From positions 1 to 6,762 of the forward strand of contig JAPJRA010000195.1 in NCBI GenBank assembly GCA_030824835.1: DNA of 6,762 bases. Reading direction: 5' to 3'. Source of the stretch: Geminicoccaceae bacterium (lineage in GTDB: Bacteria > Pseudomonadota > Alphaproteobacteria > Geminicoccales > Geminicoccaceae). The notes beneath the pieces were generated by a model, which saw only the letters and a list, made by a program, of their open reading frames with translations, made no database searches and was not told the DNA's origin. This document shows, piece by piece, positions 1-6,587 of the stretch (position 1 is the first letter of the stretch; every line of letters starts with the position of its first letter). Position numbers and translations under genes: made by a program.

Positions 1-856
1 CGCGATGGGTATCGCCCGGCTGTCGCACAACTGGCTGATCTCCACGCTGGCCACCGTCTACATCGAGACGGTCCGCAACATCCCGCTGCTGCTGCAGCTG
101 CTGCTGATCTACGCCATTCTGCTGCATGTGCTGCCCCAGGCTCGCGAGAGCGCGGTGCTGATGGACGCGGTGCTGCTGAACACGGGCGGCCTGTTCCTGC
201 CCAAGCCCGTGCCGCAGTCTGGGTTCGGTGTGGTGGCCATCATCTGGCTGCTGGCCCTGGCGGCTATCCCGGTCGTGCTGCAGTGGGCAGCCAAGCGGCG
301 TGAGCTCACCGGGCAGCCGGTGCATACCCTGCCGATCATCCTTGGGCTGCTCGCCCTGATCCCGATCAGCTATTTCGTGGCCGGACAGCCGCTGGGCCTC
401 GACATCCCCAAGATGGGCCGCTTTCGACCCGAAGGCGGCATGCAGGTCCAGCCCGAGTTCGTGGCACTGGTCCTGGGCCTCTCGATCTATACCGGGTCCT
501 TCATCGCCGAGATCGTGCGCTCCGGCATCCTGGCCGTCAGCAAGGGCCAGTGGGAGGCGGCCGAGTCGCTCGGCCTGTCGCGCGGCAGAATCCTGCGCTT
601 CATCGTCGTCCCGCAGGCGCTGCGGGTCATTATTCCGCCCCAGACCAACCAGTACCTGAACCTGACCAAGAACAGCTCGCTCGCGGTGGCGATCGGCTAT
701 CCTGATTTCTTCAATGTCGCCGGCACCATCAATAATCAGACCGGCCAGGCCGTCGAGGTGGTGGCGATCACGATGGGCGTCTACCTGACGCTCAGTCTGA
801 TCACCTCGACCTTCATGAACTGGTACAACACGCGCATTGCCTTGGTGGAGCGGTAG
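1..856 (+). CDS. aapQ: General L-amino acid ABC transporter permease AapQ, 5' partial
   Basis: Inner-membrane permease of a polar amino-acid ABC importer of the Aap/Bzt type; with AapM it should form the translocation channel driven by AapP. The frame is open through the left edge and the first visible Met (base 5) lies inside the family's conserved permease core, so the true N-terminus is missing. About 283 residues are visible; family members are around 400. Counting from that Met, the segment ETVRNIPLLLQ (21-31) is typical of HisMQ-type permeases. The loop with LFLPKPVP (63-70) is typical of AapQ, and the cytoplasmic EAA loop, EAAESLGLSRGRILRFIVVP (184-203), contacts the ATPase. Several hydrophobic membrane segments are evident. 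The gene ends three bases before aapM, so they are co-transcribed. Family assignment is firm; that the substrate is general L-amino acids is inferred from family. Confidence 0.93.
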   Translation, partial: AMGIARLSHNWLISTLATVYIETVRNIPLLLQLLLIYAILLHVLPQARESAVLMDAVLLNTGGLFLPKPVPQSGFGVVAIIWLLALAAIPVVLQWAAKRRELTGQPVHTLPIILGLLALIPISYFVAGQPLGLDIPKMGRFRPEGGMQVQPEFVALVLGLSIYTGSFIAEIVRSGILAVSKGQWEAAESLGLSRGRILRFIVVPQALRVIIPPQTNQYLNLTKNSSLAVAIGYPDFFNVAGTINNQTGQAVEVVAITMGVYLTLSLITSTFMNWYNTRIALVER

Positions 857-859
857 GGC

Positions 860-1954
860 ATGGCAACCGAATCTCTGAGCATGGCGCCGCCCGTCACCGA
901 GCGTCCCGGCCCGATCGGTTGGATGCGACGCAACCTGTTCGCGACGCCGTTCGACATCGTGCTGACGCTGCTGGTCCTCCTGGTGCTCATCGCCGTGGTC
1001 CCGCCTCTGTTTCGCTGGGCGGTCCTGAATGCCGACTGGACGGCCGTCAATCGCGACCAGTGTCCGGCGGACGGCGCCTGCTGGGGCATCATCCCCAACC
1101 GGTTCCACCAGTACATGTTCGGCCTCTACCCGGTCGACCAGTATTGGCGCATCTTCCTGGGCGCCTTCCTGCTGCTGGCCGGCTGCGTGCCGCTGCTGCT
1201 GCCGAGCATGCCGCGCAAGGCGCTCTACGGCATCTGCTTTGCCATCATCTACCCCATCATCGCCTCGATGTTGTTCGAGGGCGGGTGGATCGTTTTTCCC
1301 GTCGTCGAGACCCCGCTCTGGGGTGGTCTGTTCCTGACCTTGCTGATCTCGATCGTCGGCATCGTCGCCTCGTTCCCCATCGGCATCGTGCTGGCGCTCG
1401 GCCGCCGCTCGAGCATGCCCGCGGTCAAGGCGCTGTGCGTCTCGTTCATCGAGCTGGTGCGTGGCGTGCCGCTGGTGACCGTGCTGTTCATGGCCTCGGT
1501 GATGCTGCCGCTGTTCTTTCCGCCCGGCTGGACGATCGACAAGATCATGCGCGCCCTCATCGGCGTGTCGCTGTTCTCCGGGGCCTACATGGCCGAGGTC
1601 ATCCGCGGTGGGCTGCAGGCGATCCCCAAGGGCCAGTACGAGGCCGCCGACGCCATGGGGCTGACTTACTGGCAGAGCATGCGCCTGATCATCCTGCCGC
1701 AGGCCCTGCGGCTGGTGATCCCGGGCATCGTCAACTCGTTCATCTCGCTGTTCAAGGATACCACGCTGGTCTTCATCATGGGCCTGTACGACCTGCTGGG
1801 CATCGGGCGACTGATCACCACCGGGCAGGACTGGCTGGGCCATGACGTCGAGAGCTACATCTTTTGCGCCTTCGGGTTCTGGATCTTCTGCTTTGCGATG
1901 TCGCGCTACAGCCAAGGGCTGGAGCGACGACTGAAGAAGGCCACGACGCACTAG
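860..1954 (+). CDS. aapM: General L-amino acid ABC transporter permease AapM
   Basis: Second inner-membrane permease of the Aap/Bzt importer, 364 residues, slightly shorter than the roughly 385 usual for AapM. An N-terminal membrane segment (about 32-54) is followed by a periplasmic stretch with [10 protein letters not shown] (73-82) and [13 protein letters not shown] (86-98), characteristic of AapM. More membrane helices follow, then the core permease domain from about residue 153. [12 protein letters not shown] (196-207) and the EAA loop [20 protein letters not shown] (261-280) mark the interface with AapP. The start is supported by GGAG at 847-850, nine bases upstream and inside the end of aapQ; only three bases separate the genes, so translation is probably coupled. 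A second in-frame Met at residue 8 is a less likely start. No damage to the reading frame is seen. Confidence 0.95.
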   Translation: MATESLSMAPPVTERPGPIGWMRRNLFATPFDIVLTLLVLLVLIAVVPPLFRWAVLNADWTAVNRDQCPADGACWGIIPNRFHQYMFGLYPVDQYWRIFLGAFLLLAGCVPLLLPSMPRKALYGICFAIIYPIIASMLFEGGWIVFPVVETPLWGGLFLTLLISIVGIVASFPIGIVLALGRRSSMPAVKALCVSFIELVRGVPLVTVLFMASVMLPLFFPPGWTIDKIMRALIGVSLFSGAYMAEVIRGGLQAIPKGQYEAADAMGLTYWQSMRLIILPQALRLVIPGIVNSFISLFKDTTLVFIMGLYDLLGIGRLITTGQDWLGHDVESYIFCAFGFWIFCFAMSRYSQGLERRLKKATTH

Positions 1955-1994
1955 GCTGCGACAAGTACAGGCATCGGATCGGGAACGGAACGGC

Positions 1995-2750
1995 ATGGCT
2001 ACGGCAACCAACGACGCACCCAGCATCGTCCTGCGTGATGTCAACAAGTGGTACGGCGAGTTCCACGTGCTGCGGAACGTCAACCTGGAGGTCATGAAGG
2101 GCCAGAAGGTCGTCGTCTGCGGCCCGTCGGGCTCCGGCAAGTCGACGATGATCCGCTGCATCAACCGGCTGGAGCAGCACCAGAAGGGGCACATCGTCGT
2201 CGACGGGGTCGAGCTCACCCACGACGTCAAGAACATCGACACCATCCGCCGCGAGGTCGGCATGGTGTTCCAGCACTTCAACCTGTTTCCCCACCTGACC
2301 ATCCTCGACAACCTCACGCTCGCGCCGATCTGGGTCCGCGGGGTGCCGAAGAAGGAGGCCGAGGAGACGGCGATGCATTATCTGCGCCGGGTGAAGATCC
2401 CGGAGCAGGCCAAGAAATATCCCGGCCAGCTCTCGGGCGGGCAGCAGCAGCGTGTGGCGATCGCCCGCGCCTTGTGCATGAAGCCCAAGATCATGCTGTT
2501 CGACGAGCCCACCTCGGCCCTCGACCCGGAGATGGTCAAGGAGGTGCTGGACACGATGATCGAGCTCGCCAACGAGGGCATGACGATGATGTGCGTCACC
2601 CACGAGATGGGCTTTGCCAAGTCCGTGGCCGACTTCGTCGTGTTCATGGACCGTGGCGAGGTGGTCGAGATGGACAAGCCGGACGAGTTCTTCTCGCACC
2701 CGAAGTCCGATCGCACCAAGCTGTTCCTGAGCCAGATCCTGCAGCACTGA
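1995..2750 (+). CDS. aapP: General L-amino acid ABC transporter ATP-binding protein AapP
   Basis: Cytoplasmic ATPase that powers amino-acid import through AapQ/AapM. The 251-residue length fits the family. All nucleotide-binding motifs are intact: Walker [10 protein letters not shown] (43-51), Q-loop Gln93 in [13 protein letters not shown] signature LSGGQQQR (146-153), Walker B IMLFDEP (166-172), D-loop SALD (174-177) and switch His203 in VTHEMGF. The [10 protein letters not shown] segment (97-106) is typical of polar amino-acid ATPases such as GlnQ, HisP and AapP. Sequence alone separates AapP weakly from GlnQ; position directly after aapQ and aapM decides it. The ATG is preceded by a weak purine-rich GGAACGGAACGGC stretch. 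The 40-bp gap after aapM shows no obvious promoter or terminator, so it is probably the last gene of the aapJQMP operon. Confidence 0.95.
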   Translation: MATATNDAPSIVLRDVNKWYGEFHVLRNVNLEVMKGQKVVVCGPSGSGKSTMIRCINRLEQHQKGHIVVDGVELTHDVKNIDTIRREVGMVFQHFNLFPHLTILDNLTLAPIWVRGVPKKEAEETAMHYLRRVKIPEQAKKYPGQLSGGQQQRVAIARALCMKPKIMLFDEPTSALDPEMVKEVLDTMIELANEGMTMMCVTHEMGFAKSVADFVVFMDRGEVVEMDKPDEFFSHPKSDRTKLFLSQILQH

Positions 2751-2756
2751 GAGGCT

Positions 2757-2793
2757 GCCCGGCCCGACCCCGTCAGGGGGCGGCGCCGGGCCG
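2757..2793. terminator. GC-rich dyad between convergent aapP and ialB-like genes
   Basis: The 49-bp gap between the two convergent stop codons holds a GC-rich inverted repeat. GCCCGGC (2757-2763) pairs with GCCGGGC (2785-2791). In an alternative register, CGGCCCG (2760-2766) pairs with CGGGCCG (2787-2793). An inner CCCC/GGGG hairpin with a four-base loop lies at 2768-2779. There is no run of T on either side, so it is not a canonical intrinsic terminator. A role in ending or shielding transcription from both sides is inferred from position and foldability only. Confidence 0.4.
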
Positions 2794-2799
2794 TCCTGG

Positions 2800-3465
2800 T
2801 CACCCGCCGCGGTAGGCCGCCAGCCGTCTCAGCATCTCCGCATGGGCCGCGGCGAAGCCTTCCAGGGAGGCGCTTGCCGTGCGGCCGGCCTGGTCCGCGC
2901 GAAACTCGAGCGGGTTGCCGTCGAACGAGAGATAGCGGGCCTCGACCCGTCGGCCGTGGAGCATCTGCTCGACGAGCACGGCGCTGTCGCCCTCGCTGTC
3001 GCCGTCGGCCGGCCAGGACAAAGTCGGCTCGTCGTCGACCTGGTAGGTGATCTTGCTGCCGAGCATGGGCGGATCGCCGCTCACCTCGACGGCGACCAGC
3101 CCCGTTCCATCGGCCCGTCGGATGCCAACCACCAGCATCTCGTCCTGCTCGACGTGGCAGCGGCGCAGGCTGTTGGCCGCATCGTCGCTGCAATAGACCT
3201 CCCAGGCGCCGAAGGTCTCGACGTCCGTCGTGGCGGGGTCGGGCTCCTCCGCGTGCGCCGTGAGGATGCCGCAGCCAAGAAGGAAAGGCAGGATGGCGGC
3301 GCCGGTCCGGCGGCCGCGGGTCGACCTGCGTCGGGTGCGGGATTCGATGTGCAAGCTCGCGATGCCCTGAAGACGATGGACCGGGATGGGCTTCACCGGC
3401 TGGCGGCGGCCGGCGGACGCCATCCTGCCGCCCAGCCGCAGCTCGGTCAATCGGCTGGCCGGCAT
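2800..3465 (-). CDS. IalB-family (invasion-associated locus B) exported protein
   Basis: Predicted exported protein of the IalB family, named after a Bartonella invasion factor but widespread in non-pathogenic Alphaproteobacteria, where its function is largely unknown. With the start used here it has 221 residues. The family hallmark is FGAWEVYC (85-92) followed by a second Cys (103), a likely disulfide pair, then a beta-rich body to the C-terminus. A hydrophobic stretch (about 55-70) follows an Arg-rich segment and ends in AHA, a signal peptidase I site after residue 72; LLGC (62-65) could alternatively be a lipobox. The start is uncertain. ATG at 3465 has GGAGG 11 bases upstream and G/C-rich third positions follow it. 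ATG at 3423, GTG at 3396 and TTG at 3354 would give a more normal signal peptide length. It is convergent with aapP and divergent from the propeller gene. Confidence 0.82.
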   Translation of the reverse strand: MPASRLTELRLGGRMASAGRRQPVKPIPVHRLQGIASLHIESRTRRRSTRGRRTGAAILPFLLGCGILTAHAEEPDPATTDVETFGAWEVYCSDDAANSLRRCHVEQDEMLVVGIRRADGTGLVAVEVSGDPPMLGSKITYQVDDEPTLSWPADGDSEGDSAVLVEQMLHGRRVEARYLSFDGNPLEFRADQAGRTASASLEGFAAAHAEMLRRLAAYRGG

Positions 3466-3467
3466 GA

Positions 3468-3482
3468 CGGAGGTCGCCTCCG
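3468..3482 (-). promoter_or_regulatory. Shine-Dalgarno-containing hairpin before the ialB-like start
   Basis: Read on the minus strand, this is CGGAGG-CGA-CCTCCG, a perfect 6-bp stem with a three-base loop. The GGAGG is the only good ribosome-binding sequence near the candidate ATG at 3465, with 11 bases between, and it would be paired inside the stem. The hairpin and the motif are seen directly; any role in limiting or regulating translation is inference. If translation actually starts at 3423 or downstream, the hairpin could simply be chance in GC-rich sequence. Confidence 0.3.
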
Positions 3483-3551
3483 GACCGCGCCGCGGCCAGT
3501 TCCATCGCCAAGTACCGCCGGACGAAAGATGTGTCGGCATCGACAAAATCG

Positions 3552-3580
3552 CCTATACCTCTGGTGATGAATACGGTAAA
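3552..3580 (-). promoter_or_regulatory. Candidate sigma70-type promoter for the ialB-like gene
   Basis: On the minus strand, TTTACC (3575-3580) and TATAGG (3552-3557) are separated by exactly 17 bases. Each hexamer matches four of six positions of the sigma70 consensus. Transcription would begin near 3545, leaving an untranslated leader of about 80 bases before the ATG at 3465 and making the longer in-frame starts at 3540 and 3546 unlikely. It lies in an AT-rich patch in otherwise GC-rich DNA, which adds weight, but the match is only moderate. Confidence 0.35.
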
Positions 3581-3660
3581 ATATCTACATCTCCAGGTTG
3601 TATCAAGCAATCATTACGTTTAATTAATGACAATACTACAGCAGTCGCGCTGATTTCTGG
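3561..3660. promoter_or_regulatory. AT-rich divergent intergenic region
   Basis: This stretch between the divergent ialB-like and propeller genes is about 38% GC by hand count, falling to 30% over 3571-3640, against roughly two-thirds GC in the flanking genes. It contains TTTAATTAATGA (3619-3630) with the palindrome TTAATTAA. It is the natural place for both promoters and for binding of nucleoid proteins or a regulator. A plus-strand pair TTGTAT (3598-3603) and TAATTA (3621-3626), 17 bases apart, is only a weak promoter match (three of six in each). No rRNA, tRNA or small ORF with a credible start was seen here. Confidence 0.45.
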
Positions 3661-3692
3661 CGCCCGACAACACCAGTTGACACGCCAAGGTT

Positions 3693-3696
3693 GGAG
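3693..3696 (+). promoter_or_regulatory. Ribosome-binding site setting the propeller gene start
   Basis: GGAG is placed six bases before the ATG at 3703, an optimal spacing. The in-frame TTG at 3691 overlaps this motif and has AAGG directly against it with no spacer, so the ATG is the better start. Confidence 0.7.
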
Positions 3697-3702
3697 TTTG
3701 TC

Positions 3703-4968
3703 ATGCGAGAACTGCGTGCCGGCGCTTGGGTTCACGTGGCTGCGGCCGTGATCCTTTTGGTGCTCGTCGGGATCACGTTGCAGGCCCATGCAGCGGATCC
3801 GATCGCGATGGAGGCGACGCTGGCGGCAGGGCTGAGCTACAGCAGCGCCACCCAGGGCGATGTCGTCGTGTTCGACCTGGACGGCGACGGCCGCGACGAT
3901 CTGATCCCCTCCAAGCACGGCGGTGCGCCGTGGCCGATCATGCACAGCAATGGCGACGGGACCTTCACCGAGGTCAGTCCGGGTGTGCTGGGCAAGTTCG
4001 ATCGGCACGGTTGCATCGCCGGTGATTTCGGCAGCGACACGGAAGGTGAGCCGCCCGACGGCAGACCGGACATCTATTGTGTCGAAGGCGCGTGTCAGGG
4101 TGGCAGATACTGCAACAAGAAGAACGATCTACTGTTCCAGCTGCCAAGTGGCGACTTTTCCGCCAACCAGGCCCTGGCGCGCGGCGTCGCCGACATTCAT
4201 GGCCGCGGACGCGAGGCCGTTGCCCTCGATTTCGACCGGGATGGCCTGCTGGACATTGCCGTCGCCAACGAGGGCCCATCCTACTATCCGACCCCCAACC
4301 GACTGTTTCGCAACAATGGCGACGGTGTTTTCACGGACGTCGTCGACTCGCCGGTTGCCACCCAGAAAAACTCGCTCTGCGTGGCGGCCGGGGATCTCGA
4401 CGGCGATGGCTGGCCCGAGCTCGTCTTCTGTGCCGGCAAGTCGAGCGACCCTATCCGCACCGTGACCTACAAGAACAACCAGGGCACCTTCGTCGAGACC
4501 ACGGCCGATACGGCCTACCGCGGTGCCAGGTCGCGCAACATCAAGATTGTGGATCTCAACCGCGACGGCAGGATGGATCTGCTCATCGTCGAGCAGTCGA
4601 AGCTGAAGCTGTGGCTGAACAGCGAGCAAGGCCTCCCGGGGAGCCCGACCTACATCAGAGCGATCGCGCAGGGCCGGGATGTCGCGGTGGGCGACGTGAA
4701 CAATGACGGCGCGCTCGACCTCTATATTTGCACCGGCTGGAACGGCGGCGACAGCCAGCAGCCGGACCTGATGTTGGTCAACGACGGCGACAGCCGCCAC
4801 TACCACACCATCGCGCTGCCGCAGGTCACCGCCGGTGACGGCGACGCCGTCGCCGCCATTCCCGACTGGCTGGGCACCGGGCGCGCCGCCTTCATCGTCA
4901 GCAACAGCAAGTCCGGCAGCAGCCACGGCAAAGGGCCCACGCAGCTCATCACCTTCGGCGAGCCCTGA
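3703..4968 (+). CDS. Secreted FG-GAP/VCBS repeat beta-propeller protein
   Basis: Exported protein of 421 residues, predicted to be almost entirely a seven-bladed beta-propeller of the FG-GAP/VCBS (integrin-alpha-like) type. A signal peptide has a hydrophobic core at about 12-26 and an AHA cleavage site after residue 30. Calcium-loop-like DxDxDG motifs recur at 58 (DLDGDGRDD), 108 (longer and degenerate), 176 (DFDRDGLLD), 231 (DLDGDGWPE), 284 (DLNRDGRMD) and 331 (DVNNDGALD). A seventh repeat near 388 has lost the acidic loop. Strand-pairing segments such as NGDGTFTEV accompany several repeats. Seven cysteines, three of them clustered at 126, 131 and 137, suggest disulfides and so an oxidising location. 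There is no C-terminal anchor, LPXTG motif or enzyme domain. Such propellers usually bind proteins or sugars; the ligand here is unknown. It is transcribed away from the ialB-like gene and converges on the metal operon 22 bp downstream. Confidence 0.88.
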   Translation: MRELRAGAWVHVAAAVILLVLVGITLQAHAADPIAMEATLAAGLSYSSATQGDVVVFDLDGDGRDDLIPSKHGGAPWPIMHSNGDGTFTEVSPGVLGKFDRHGCIAGDFGSDTEGEPPDGRPDIYCVEGACQGGRYCNKKNDLLFQLPSGDFSANQALARGVADIHGRGREAVALDFDRDGLLDIAVANEGPSYYPTPNRLFRNNGDGVFTDVVDSPVATQKNSLCVAAGDLDGDGWPELVFCAGKSSDPIRTVTYKNNQGTFVETTADTAYRGARSRNIKIVDLNRDGRMDLLIVEQSKLKLWLNSEQGLPGSPTYIRAIAQGRDVAVGDVNNDGALDLYICTGWNGGDSQQPDLMLVNDGDSRHYHTIALPQVTAGDGDAVAAIPDWLGTGRAAFIVSNSKSGSSHGKGPTQLITFGEP

Positions 4969-4990
4969 GCGCGTCGAGCGGGCCCGCGGC

Positions 4991-5944
4991 TCAGAACGGG
5001 GCGCCCGACGGCGTGAGCATGAGGGCCACGCCCAAGGTGGCCACCACCAAACCGCCCCCCAGCCAGAGCAGGCCGGACACCAGCTCGAGCCGCGGTGCGG
5101 AAGCCGTGAACAGGCGCAGCATCCACAGCTTCGCCTGTACGCTCAACGCGGCCAGGGCGGACACGGTCACGGCCGTCCCCAGGGCCATGGCGAGGGTCGA
5201 GGCGATGCCGGCCAGGAGCAGCCCGTTGACCATCGCGAAGACCAGCACGATCAGCGCGCCGGTGCAGGGGCGGATGCCAACCGCCAGCACCACCCCGGCC
5301 GAGCGCAGCAGCCGCTGGCGGCCCGGCGCCGCCGGTCGGGGCGCATGGTCGTGCCCACAGGATGCATGGGGCGCGTGATCGGCATGGCCATGGGCATGGC
5401 CAGCCGGTGCCGGCTCGGGGCGAAGGTGGCGCGCCAAACGCTTGGCGCCGGACAGCGCCATGCCCACGCCGAGGAGCGCCACCAGCGCGAAGCTCACCGT
5501 CTCGGCATTGGCGGCTAGGCGGGTCAGCTGGAAGCCGGCCAGCCCCATGACCACCGAGCCCACCATCACGATCACCACCGCCGTGACCGCCTGGGCGAAC
5601 GCCGCCGCGAACGACAGCACGATGCCGCTGCGGATGGTCTCGCCGTCGGCCACCAGATAGGACGAGATCACCGCCTTGCCGTGGCCGGGCCCGGCGGCGT
5701 GAACCACGCCGTAGAGCAGGCTGAGGCTGCCCAGCACCCAGGCCGCATGGAGGGGGTCGCCGTCCCGCAGCCCGCGCAACGCGCCGGCCAGCTGTCGATG
5801 CAGGCCGGTCTGATACTGGAGCAGATCGAGCCACCAGCCGCCACCGATCCATGACGACAGGCTCGCTGCCTGCGCCGTATGCGTGGCTGTCAGGCAGGAC
5901 GCCATGCCCAGCACGGCGACGACCAGGAGGCGATGGCGGCTCAC
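4991..5944 (-). CDS. NicO-family nickel/cobalt permease
   Basis: Inner-membrane transporter of the NicO/RcnA-like family, 317 residues, moving Ni2+ or Co2+ (or possibly another divalent metal). A hydrophobic N-terminal segment (about 6-26, ending AQA) could be a signal peptide or first helix. The family signature HAAGPGHGKAVISSYL (82-97) supplies the metal-binding His residues of a transmembrane helix, and GIRPCTGAL (223-231) is the second conserved motif. Between them, residues 183-200 form a hydrophilic loop with seven His and one Cys, a likely metal-sensing or metal-buffering loop as in RcnA. About six further membrane helices are visible. The start is GTG, overlapping the DUF1007 stop by four bases (GTGA), so translation is probably coupled. 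Uptake versus efflux cannot be decided from sequence: the His-rich loop resembles efflux RcnA, while the DUF1007 partner fits delivery from the periplasm. Confidence 0.9.
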   Translation of the reverse strand: MSRHRLLVVAVLGMASCLTATHTAQAASLSSWIGGGWWLDLLQYQTGLHRQLAGALRGLRDGDPLHAAWVLGSLSLLYGVVHAAGPGHGKAVISSYLVADGETIRSGIVLSFAAAFAQAVTAVVIVMVGSVVMGLAGFQLTRLAANAETVSFALVALLGVGMALSGAKRLARHLRPEPAPAGHAHGHADHAPHASCGHDHAPRPAAPGRQRLLRSAGVVLAVGIRPCTGALIVLVFAMVNGLLLAGIASTLAMALGTAVTVSALAALSVQAKLWMLRLFTASAPRLELVSGLLWLGGGLVVATLGVALMLTPSGAPF

Positions 5945-6579
5945 GAGCAGATGACGCAGATGGTCGAGGCGTCGTCCGCGGCGTAGCTCCGGGCGAGCTC
6001 GGCATTGGTGGCGAGATCGTCGCTGAGCGTCGGCGCGGGGTCGTCGGCGTCACGCGGGCGCTGGGCGACGCTACTGCAGCCCTCGGGGACGGTCCCCGCA
6101 AGGCGCACCGGATCGACCTGGGCCAGGTCGAAGGCGATATAGTAGCTGGGGTCCGATAGCTGCAGCGCGACCTTGTCCTGGCGCGGATCGACAGGCGCCA
6201 GCAGCGGCAGGACCGCATCGAGCCGCAGGATCCCGTCATCGGCTGACAGCTCGATTTGTGTCGCCTCGGCATAGTCCAGGGGACGATCCGCGGCGGTGAT
6301 CGTGGTGAAGTAGCCGAAGGTGCGCAGGGAGGAATGGATCTGCGCGCGCATCGGCTCCAGCTCCTCGGCGGAGTACGCCCCGTCCCCGTTCTGGTCGAGA
6401 CCATCCAGCGTGAACGCGCTGTAGAGATCGTCGAACTCCCAGTGGGCCAGAACCGCGTCGATCCGCCCCTGGGCGTCGAAGCGCAAGGTCTCCTGCGCCT
6501 CGACCCAGATGTGCGGGTGGGCGAAGGCCGCGGCGGGAAAAAGGGCCGAGCATAGCAGCGCTGGAACGAGCGTTCGCAC
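5941..6579 (-). CDS. DUF1007-family periplasmic protein
   Basis: Predicted periplasmic protein of the DUF1007 family, often encoded beside NicO permeases and presumed to help metal transport; its biochemical role is not established. With the GTG start used here it has 212 residues, normal for the family. The signal peptide core (about 4-19) ends AFA, and the mature protein would begin HPHIWVE, the family's conserved N-terminus. A WEFDDLYSAF segment (47-56) precedes DQNGDGAYSAEE (62-73), which matches an EF-hand calcium loop with acidic or polar ligands at positions 1, 3, 5, 9 and 12. The C-terminus ends in CVIC, followed by Ser. The GTG at 6579 is chosen because it gives a compact signal peptide and lies eight bases after the upstream gene's stop. 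Its ribosome-binding site is weak, and the frame stays open upstream to 6753, where it overlaps the preceding gene. Confidence 0.88.
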   Translation of the reverse strand: MRTLVPALLCSALFPAAAFAHPHIWVEAQETLRFDAQGRIDAVLAHWEFDDLYSAFTLDGLDQNGDGAYSAEELEPMRAQIHSSLRTFGYFTTITAADRPLDYAEATQIELSADDGILRLDAVLPLLAPVDPRQDKVALQLSDPSYYIAFDLAQVDPVRLAGTVPEGCSSVAQRPRDADDPAPTLSDDLATNAELARSYAADDASTICVICS

Positions 6580-6587
6580 CGGCTTGT

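Noticed and set aside
1815..2747. Minus-strand open frame of 310 codons opposite aapP
   Set aside because: The aapP strand carries every ABC ATPase motif intact; the opposite product is His/Leu/Asp-rich mirror translation without recognisable features.
2842..3567. Plus-strand open frame opposite the ialB-like gene
   Set aside because: The IalB hallmark FGAWEVYC with its second Cys and a signal sequence lie on the minus strand; the plus-strand product is a compositional shadow.
3677..3682. Perfect TTGACA hexamer upstream of the propeller gene
   Set aside because: A -10 box 17 bases downstream would fall at the start codon (3700-3705) and shows no match, so this cannot be its promoter in the usual arrangement.
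4838..4852. GACGGC-GAC-GCCGTC hairpin near the end of the propeller gene
   Set aside because: It lies in coding sequence made of Gly/Asp/Ala/Val codons and is a short stem expected by chance in such GC-rich repeats.
4965..4994. CTGAGC/GCTCAG inverted repeat spanning the convergent stops of the propeller and NicO genes, with GCGGGCCCGC inside
   Set aside because: The arms are only 6 bp with an 18-base loop, the inner palindrome has no loop of its own, and there is no T tract. Stop codons on opposite strands also favour such symmetry. Too weak to call a terminator.
5359..5402. Repetitive GGCATGG-type units within the NicO gene
   Set aside because: They are explained by repeated His, Ala and Gly codons of the His-rich loop and not by an independent DNA repeat.
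4800..6404. Long minus-strand open frame of 534 codons crossing the NicO and DUF1007 genes
   Set aside because: It is a shadow frame in GC-rich DNA: its product is Arg/Ala/Pro/Gly-rich and low in complexity, while the two overlapping frames show clear family motifs, signal peptides and a start-stop overlap.
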